Assembly (NCBI RefSeq): GCF_022213955.1
Contig: NZ_JAKNTW010000017.1
Coordinates: forward strand, 88,899 to 152,898
Source of the DNA: Dolomitihabitans soli
Lineage (GTDB): Bacteria > Actinomycetota > Actinomycetes > Streptosporangiales > Streptosporangiaceae
Direction: 5' to 3'
DNA length: 64,000 bases
Shown piece by piece: positions 60,258-64,000 of the stretch (positions are counted from its first letter, which is position 1; every line of letters begins with the position of its first letter). A program made the position numbers and the translations under genes. The notes under the pieces are model-generated. The model saw only the letters and a program-made list of their open reading frames with translations, ran no database searches and was not told where the DNA came from.

Positions 60258-61133
60258 CTACTGCGGCAGGGGGAGGAGGGGGATCGAGGGCTGCGGGGGT
60301 GCCGCCTCAAGGTCCTTGTAGTCGGCGATCTGGTCGGCGGGCGGCGCCTTGATGTCGAGCTTGGCGCCCCAGCCGCTGAACCGGATGTCGCTCTTCGAGG
60401 ACGACTTCACGGTCCGCAGGCCGACCGTCTCCTGGACCCAGGAGGTCTCCAGGCGGCGCGGGAGCTGGTCCTTGCCGAGCCAGAGACACCAGGAGACCTC
60501 AAGCTTGGCCGACTTGCCGGCGGGCTTCCTGCCGAGGGTGTCGCGGAACGACTTGGACGACTTGTAGAGCTCGCTCAAGGTGATCGTGCCCTTGTGGAGC
60601 GTCGTCCGGGTGCCGTCGAGGGTGCCGCTCGCGCGCTTGGTGTCGGTGGTGCCGATGACGGCCTTCAGCGTGGTCGGGTCGAGGACGTTCACCAGGCCGG
60701 AGGTCGGGATCGGCGTGATGCTCCCGGGGGGCAGGCGGAGCCACGACTTGCCCTCGGGAAGCAGGCTGGAGTAGATGCCACCCTTGCTGTAGGCGGCGCC
60801 CTTCGTGACGACCGTGCGGACCGGCGCTCCGAGATCCTTGAATTCGTCGCCGAGGTCCAGGCCGCGCAGGTCGATGAGAGTGGTGGTGTCGGAGGCCGCC
60901 GGTCCCGACCTGCCGAACTGGATCTTGCCCTTGGTGATGACCTTCGTGCCGTTCGCGCCGTTCGTGGAGCTGGTGTTCGTCTCCGAGATGGTGACGCCGT
61001 GCTTGTTCACGAACTGGTGCTTGAGGGCGTCAACCGGGCCGGCCGGGGCGGTCTGCGCGCTCGCGGCCGTCGCGGTGGCCAGCGCCGGCACGGTCGCCGC
61101 GACGGCCAGTGCGGCGATCCATCGCCTGTTCAT
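60258..61133 (-). CDS. Secreted LolA-like protein, 291 aa
   Basis: A Sec signal peptide of about 26 residues ends ASAQT; there is no lipobox Cys. The mature part (about 30-291) is beta-strand rich, with GTLDGTRTTLHKGTITLSEL near 188 and SGWGAKLDIKAPPADQIADY near 257, the pattern of LolA/LppX-like or DUF-type secreted lipid-binding proteins in actinobacteria. ATG 61133 has AGGAGG 7 nt upstream. A paralogue lies directly upstream at 61450. Likely binds a hydrophobic ligand outside the membrane; inference. Confidence 0.7.
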   Translation of the reverse strand: MNRRWIAALAVAATVPALATATAASAQTAPAGPVDALKHQFVNKHGVTISETNTSSTNGANGTKVITKGKIQFGRSGPAASDTTTLIDLRGLDLGDEFKDLGAPVRTVVTKGAAYSKGGIYSSLLPEGKSWLRLPPGSITPIPTSGLVNVLDPTTLKAVIGTTDTKRASGTLDGTRTTLHKGTITLSELYKSSKSFRDTLGRKPAGKSAKLEVSWCLWLGKDQLPRRLETSWVQETVGLRTVKSSSKSDIRFSGWGAKLDIKAPPADQIADYKDLEAAPPQPSIPLLPLPQ

Positions 61134-61449
61134 CCGGGTTTCCTCCTGCTCGATGCCCGCACCGGACGGCCGAGCCGCAGGGCGGGTGATCTTGGCTACA
61201 AAGCTCTCGATCAAATCACGAAATTTGCCCGGCCGGGGGATAAAACCTCAATTAAGAGCCGCGTGTGCACTATTCGGATGTGAAACGGAGTGGAGGCGGC
61301 GGCGGCGACGATCGCCCGGCGCTGTCCGGCCGTTACGCCAGGGCTGCACCGGCGGAAGCGCTCACAAAAGCCGCATGCCCTGCCCAGGGATGCGCGAGGC
61401 GTTCCCTGAGCAGGGCAGGGCCCGTGGTGACGGGCCTCCGGCGTGGAAC
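61134..61449. other. 316-nt gap between the two LolA-like genes
   Basis: Contains the terminator at 61378-61415 for the upstream gene and, nearer 61134-61260, an AT-richer stretch that should hold the promoter of the second gene. No ORF of coding character was seen. Confidence 0.4.
61378..61415 (-). terminator. Terminator hairpin after the first LolA-like gene
   Basis: CCCTGCcCAGGGA (61378-61390) pairs with TCCCTGaGCAGGG (61403-61415), a 13-bp stem with one mismatch and a 12-nt loop. It lies 34 nt downstream of the leftward stop at 61450. Confidence 0.65.
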
Positions 61450-62391
61450 TTACTTGGCCGAGGTGAGAATCTTGGCCGGGGTGGAGATGAAGGGGAGCTC
61501 GGGGATCTCGGGGAGCTCCTCGTCCAGGTCGTCCTGGTCCGCGACCAGGTCGGCCGCCGGCGCCTTCAGGTCCACCTTGACGCCCCAGCCGCTGAGGCGG
61601 GTGTCCGTCCGCACCGCGCTGAGCATGCCGTCGCTCTTCTCGGAGATCGTGGTGACGACGCGACGCGGCAGGTCCTTGCTGTCGAGCCAGAGCTGCCAGG
61701 CCAGCTTGGTCTTGCCCGCCTTGGCCGAGAGCTTATTGATGTGCTGACCGCGGAACGCCGGGGAGAGCTTGTACAGCTCGGCGTAGGTGATCGTGCCCTG
61801 GTAGAGGGTCGTCTTCGCCCCGTCCACCGTGCCGCCGTTCGTCTTGCGAGCGGCGTCGGCGAGGAGGCCCTTGAGGGTGCGAGGCTCGAAGACGTTCACG
61901 GACTGGTTGGAGATCCGCGCCGGGTTCATCGCCGCCGCGCCCTTGCTGCTCACCCACGTCTTGCCCGCGGGAAGCTGCTCGGTGAAGACCGGGCTGGAGA
62001 GGTAGGTCACCCCCTTGAGCGCGATGATGCGCATGGGCGTGGTCAACATCTTGACGGTCTGCCTGAGGCTCTCGGTCTCCTCGTCGTCCTCCCTCTCCTC
62101 AAGGGCATCGAGGAACTCGTCGGAGAGCTTGGCCCGGCTGGTCACGTCCGCGGCCGCGATACCCGACTTGCCGAACTCATAGGTGCCCTTGAGTAAATTG
62201 GTAATGTACACGTCTCCGTCAAGGGACGTCTTGACCGATTCGGTGAAACGGAGACCGTGGTCGTTCTTGAACTGCTTCTTCAGCGCGTCGGCGGGGTTGG
62301 GCCCGGCGGCGGTCTGGGCGCTTGCGGGGGTGGCCGTGGCGAGTGCGGGCGCGACGAGCGCGGCGGCCACGACGGCGATAAGTCGCCTCAT
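61450..62391 (-). CDS. Secreted LolA-like protein, paralogue, 313 aa
   Basis: Same architecture as the 60258 gene: a signal peptide of about 26 residues (ending ASAQT), no lipobox, and matching blocks GTVDGAKTTLYQGTITYAEL, WLDSKDLPRRVVTT and SGWGVKVDLKAPAADLVADQ. It is longer by an acidic insert near 98-110 (EEREDDEETESL). ATG 62391 was chosen for the signal peptide, with GGGAGGA 11 nt upstream. The leader contains a CTCGCA/TGCGAG hairpin (62417-62434). Tandem duplication with clear divergence. Confidence 0.7.
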   Translation of the reverse strand: MRRLIAVVAAALVAPALATATPASAQTAAGPNPADALKKQFKNDHGLRFTESVKTSLDGDVYITNLLKGTYEFGKSGIAAADVTSRAKLSDEFLDALEEREDDEETESLRQTVKMLTTPMRIIALKGVTYLSSPVFTEQLPAGKTWVSSKGAAAMNPARISNQSVNVFEPRTLKGLLADAARKTNGGTVDGAKTTLYQGTITYAELYKLSPAFRGQHINKLSAKAGKTKLAWQLWLDSKDLPRRVVTTISEKSDGMLSAVRTDTRLSGWGVKVDLKAPAADLVADQDDLDEELPEIPELPFISTPAKILTSAK

Positions 62392-62652
62392 AGGTGTTGG
62401 GTCCTCCCGTTGGTGCCTCGCAGGCAATTGCGAGACAGTGCTGGGACATACTTGCGGTAATTGATCACGGGCGCATCTCGTTATTTGGTGTTTTATGTGT
62501 AAAAGGTGTGATTGTTGAGCCGATGTGGTGAATGTCACGCTGGCTTGTTGGGGTCGGTGCGGTTCCCGCCGATGGGGAAGCGGGTGCGGCGCATACGCGG
62601 AGCCGGGGCGCGGTTACCCTGCGAGGGACGGAACGCTCCCCTGGAGGTCTGG

Positions 62653-63060
62653 ATGGAAACCGCGGCAAGGATCCGAGTCGTGATCGCCAAGCCGGGTCTG
62701 GACGGGCACGACCGAGGCGTGAAGATCGTGGCGCGAGCGCTGCGGGACGCCGGTATGGAGGTCGTCTATACGGGTTTGCACCAGACGCCTGAGCAGATCG
62801 TGCACACCGCCATCCAAGAGGACGCTCAGGCCATCGGGTTGTCGATCCTGTCGGGGGCGCACATGACGCTCTTCGCGCGGGTGTTCGAGCTGTTGCGTGA
62901 GCAGGACGCCGCCGACATCGTGGTGTTCGGCGGCGGGATCATCCCCGAGGCCGACATGCCCGAGCTCGACCGGCTCGGGGTGGCCCGGGTTTTCACCCCC
63001 GGAGCCACCACCGAGGAGATCGTCGCGTGGGTGCGATCAGCGATCCCTGCGCGGGTTTAG
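62653..63060 (+). CDS. Stand-alone cobalamin (B12)-binding domain protein, 135 aa
   Basis: Small B12-binding domain like the C-terminal part of methylmalonyl-CoA mutase. The DxHxxG motif is D20-G-H22-D-R-G25 in [18 protein letters not shown], where the His would coordinate cobalt, with [11 protein letters not shown] and [11 protein letters not shown] as the later signatures. In actinobacteria such subunits pair with separate large subunits of isobutyryl-CoA or related acyl-CoA mutases. ATG 62653 has GGAGG 7 nt upstream. It lies upstream of sucC, which fits with succinyl-CoA metabolism, but no partner gene is in the window. Confidence 0.9.
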   Translation: METAARIRVVIAKPGLDGHDRGVKIVARALRDAGMEVVYTGLHQTPEQIVHTAIQEDAQAIGLSILSGAHMTLFARVFELLREQDAADIVVFGGGIIPEADMPELDRLGVARVFTPGATTEEIVAWVRSAIPARV

Positions 63061-63073
63061 TGGCTTTTGTGGA

Positions 63074-63113
63074 GTTTTGCCTGATCTGTCGGTCAGGTAA
63101 CCATAGGCAAAAC
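63074..63113. promoter_or_regulatory. Perfect 9-bp inverted repeat before sucC
   Basis: GTTTTGCCT (63074-63082) and AGGCAAAAC (63105-63113) are exact reverse complements with a 22-nt spacer that itself contains CTGA...TCAG. It starts 14 nt after the B12-protein stop and 149 nt before the sucC start. It could be a terminator or an operator; no T-tract follows. Confidence 0.45.
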
Positions 63114-63261
63114 CGGACCCGATGACCTGGGAGGGGGCTGCGGGGAGCTAGGCTTCACTGGCGAAAAACGCCAGGCTTTCGGCAGATCATGGGGTGGCCC
63201 GGGCCTGGCCCGCCGACCATGGAAACGTAAAGATCAGCCGGACAAGCAAGGACGGACCCTC

Positions 63262-64000
63262 GTGGACCTGTTCGAACATCAGGCGAAGGAGCTCTTCGCG
63301 GAGTACGGCATCCCGGTGCCGCGCGGCATTGTCGCGCACACCGTGGCTGAGGCGCGTGCGGCAGCCGAGGAGCTGACCGGCCGCGTCGTCGTCAAGGCCC
63401 AGGTCAAGACCGGAGGCCGCGGCAAAGCCGGCGGCGTGAAGGTCGCCGACGACGCGGCAGACGCCGAGCAGAAGGCCACCGCGATCCTCGGGATGGACAT
63501 CAAGGGCCACACGGTCCACAAGGTGCTCATCGAGGAAGCCAGCGCCATCGCGGAGGAGTATTACTTCTCCTTCCTGCTCGACCGCGCCAACCGCACCTTC
63601 CTCGCCATCTGCTCCGCCGCGGGCGGCATGGACATCGAAGAGGTCGCGCACAGCGCCCCGGAGAAGGTGGCCAAGGTCCCCGTCTCCGCGCTGACCGGCG
63701 TCGACCGCGCCACGGCCAGGGAGATCGCCCAGGCCGGCGGTCTGCCGGAGCGGGCCATCGAGGGGGCGGCCGAGCTCATCGAGAAGCTCTGGTGCGCCTT
63801 CCTCGACGAGGACGCCTCGCTCGTGGAGGTCAACCCGATGATCCTGGCCGCCGACGGCCAGGTGAAGGCCTTGGACGGCAAGGTCACGCTCGATGACAAC
63901 GCGTTGTTCCGGCAGAAGGAGCATGTGGCGTTCGAGGACAAGGGTGCGGAGGATCCGCTGGAGGCGCGGGCGAAGGAGAAGGGTCTCAACTACGTCAAGC
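63262..64000 (+). CDS. sucC: Succinyl-CoA synthetase (ADP/GDP-forming) subunit beta, 5' part
   Basis: The start [20 protein letters not shown] is standard for SucC. An ATP-grasp domain follows with [19 protein letters not shown] near 43-61, [20 protein letters not shown] near 94-113, then [13 protein letters not shown] for metal. 246 codons are present; the gene runs off the right edge. It converts succinyl-CoA to succinate with substrate-level phosphorylation in the TCA cycle, with sucD expected next. GTG 63262 has AAGGACGG about 8 nt upstream. Confidence 0.96.
   Translation, partial: MDLFEHQAKELFAEYGIPVPRGIVAHTVAEARAAAEELTGRVVVKAQVKTGGRGKAGGVKVADDAADAEQKATAILGMDIKGHTVHKVLIEEASAIAEEYYFSFLLDRANRTFLAICSAAGGMDIEEVAHSAPEKVAKVPVSALTGVDRATAREIAQAGGLPERAIEGAAELIEKLWCAFLDEDASLVEVNPMILAADGQVKALDGKVTLDDNALFRQKEHVAFEDKGAEDPLEARAKEKGLNYVK

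Noticed and set aside
1..64000. Insertion sequences, integrases, phage genes or attachment sites
   Set aside because: No transposase, integrase or phage structural motif was seen on either strand, and no flanking direct repeats with a tRNA were found.

Overview
The window is high-GC actinobacterial DNA with GTG, TTG and ATG starts, ATGA/GTGA stop-start overlaps, a WhiB protein and a LiaFSR-type PspC module. It also has a core run of guaA, then the PspC, histidine kinase and LuxR genes, pcrA, a B12-binding protein and sucC, which I recall as conserved order in Streptomyces and relatives. Gene content fits a filamentous actinomycete, most likely order Streptosporangiales. That placement is an inference; no rRNA or marker-gene comparison was possible.

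Layout. 0-10.6 kb holds the edge of a MarR/GbsR-like regulator, a DUF885 protein, a WYL regulator facing a DinB/VOC pair, a membrane protein with a small partner sharing its C-terminal motif, an HD hydrolase, an SDR, guaA and an NmrA-like reductase. 10.6-17.1 kb holds an AraC regulator, two secreted polysaccharide deacetylases, a GT-C-like membrane protein and a GT2-GtrA fusion. 17.3-42.7 kb is a large surface-glycopolymer locus. It contains an ACP, SDR, AMP-ligase, LuxE and LuxC cassette, and a five-gene plus-strand operon of methyltransferases and KpsS-like glycosyltransferases. It also carries all six pseudaminic acid enzymes (PseB, C, H, G, I, F), a GT2, a CDP-alcohol phosphatidyltransferase, a sulfotransferase, a GT4 and a 917-residue GT2-TagF fusion. 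42.7-47.8 kb is a form II CO-dehydrogenase-like operon (coxS, coxL, a repeat ORF, coxM, coxG). 48-58.3 kb is largely core (LiaF-like stress module, metallopeptidase, WhiB, CPBP protease, VapBC, PIG-L deacetylase, pcrA). 58.4-64 kb has a secreted PLD-like protein, two secreted LolA-like paralogues, a stand-alone B12-binding domain and the 5' part of sucC.

How the genes fit together. The 17-43 kb region reads as one programme. It would make CMP-pseudaminic acid, activate and reduce an acyl group on a dedicated ACP, and build and decorate a teichoic-acid-like polymer using polyol-phosphate polymerase, glycosyltransferases, methyltransferases and a sulfotransferase. Such polymers with nonulosonic acids (teichulosonic acids) are known in some actinomycete walls. 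Assignment to this strain is inference.

A second theme is DNA structure. Short tandem duplications sit at or next to gene ends: 17.15, 18.66, 38.57, 44.77 and 58.28 kb, plus an in-frame minisatellite at 24.40 kb. The one at the coxL/coxM junction has created a 74-codon ORF from repeated copies of the coxL tail, ribosome binding site and coxM head.
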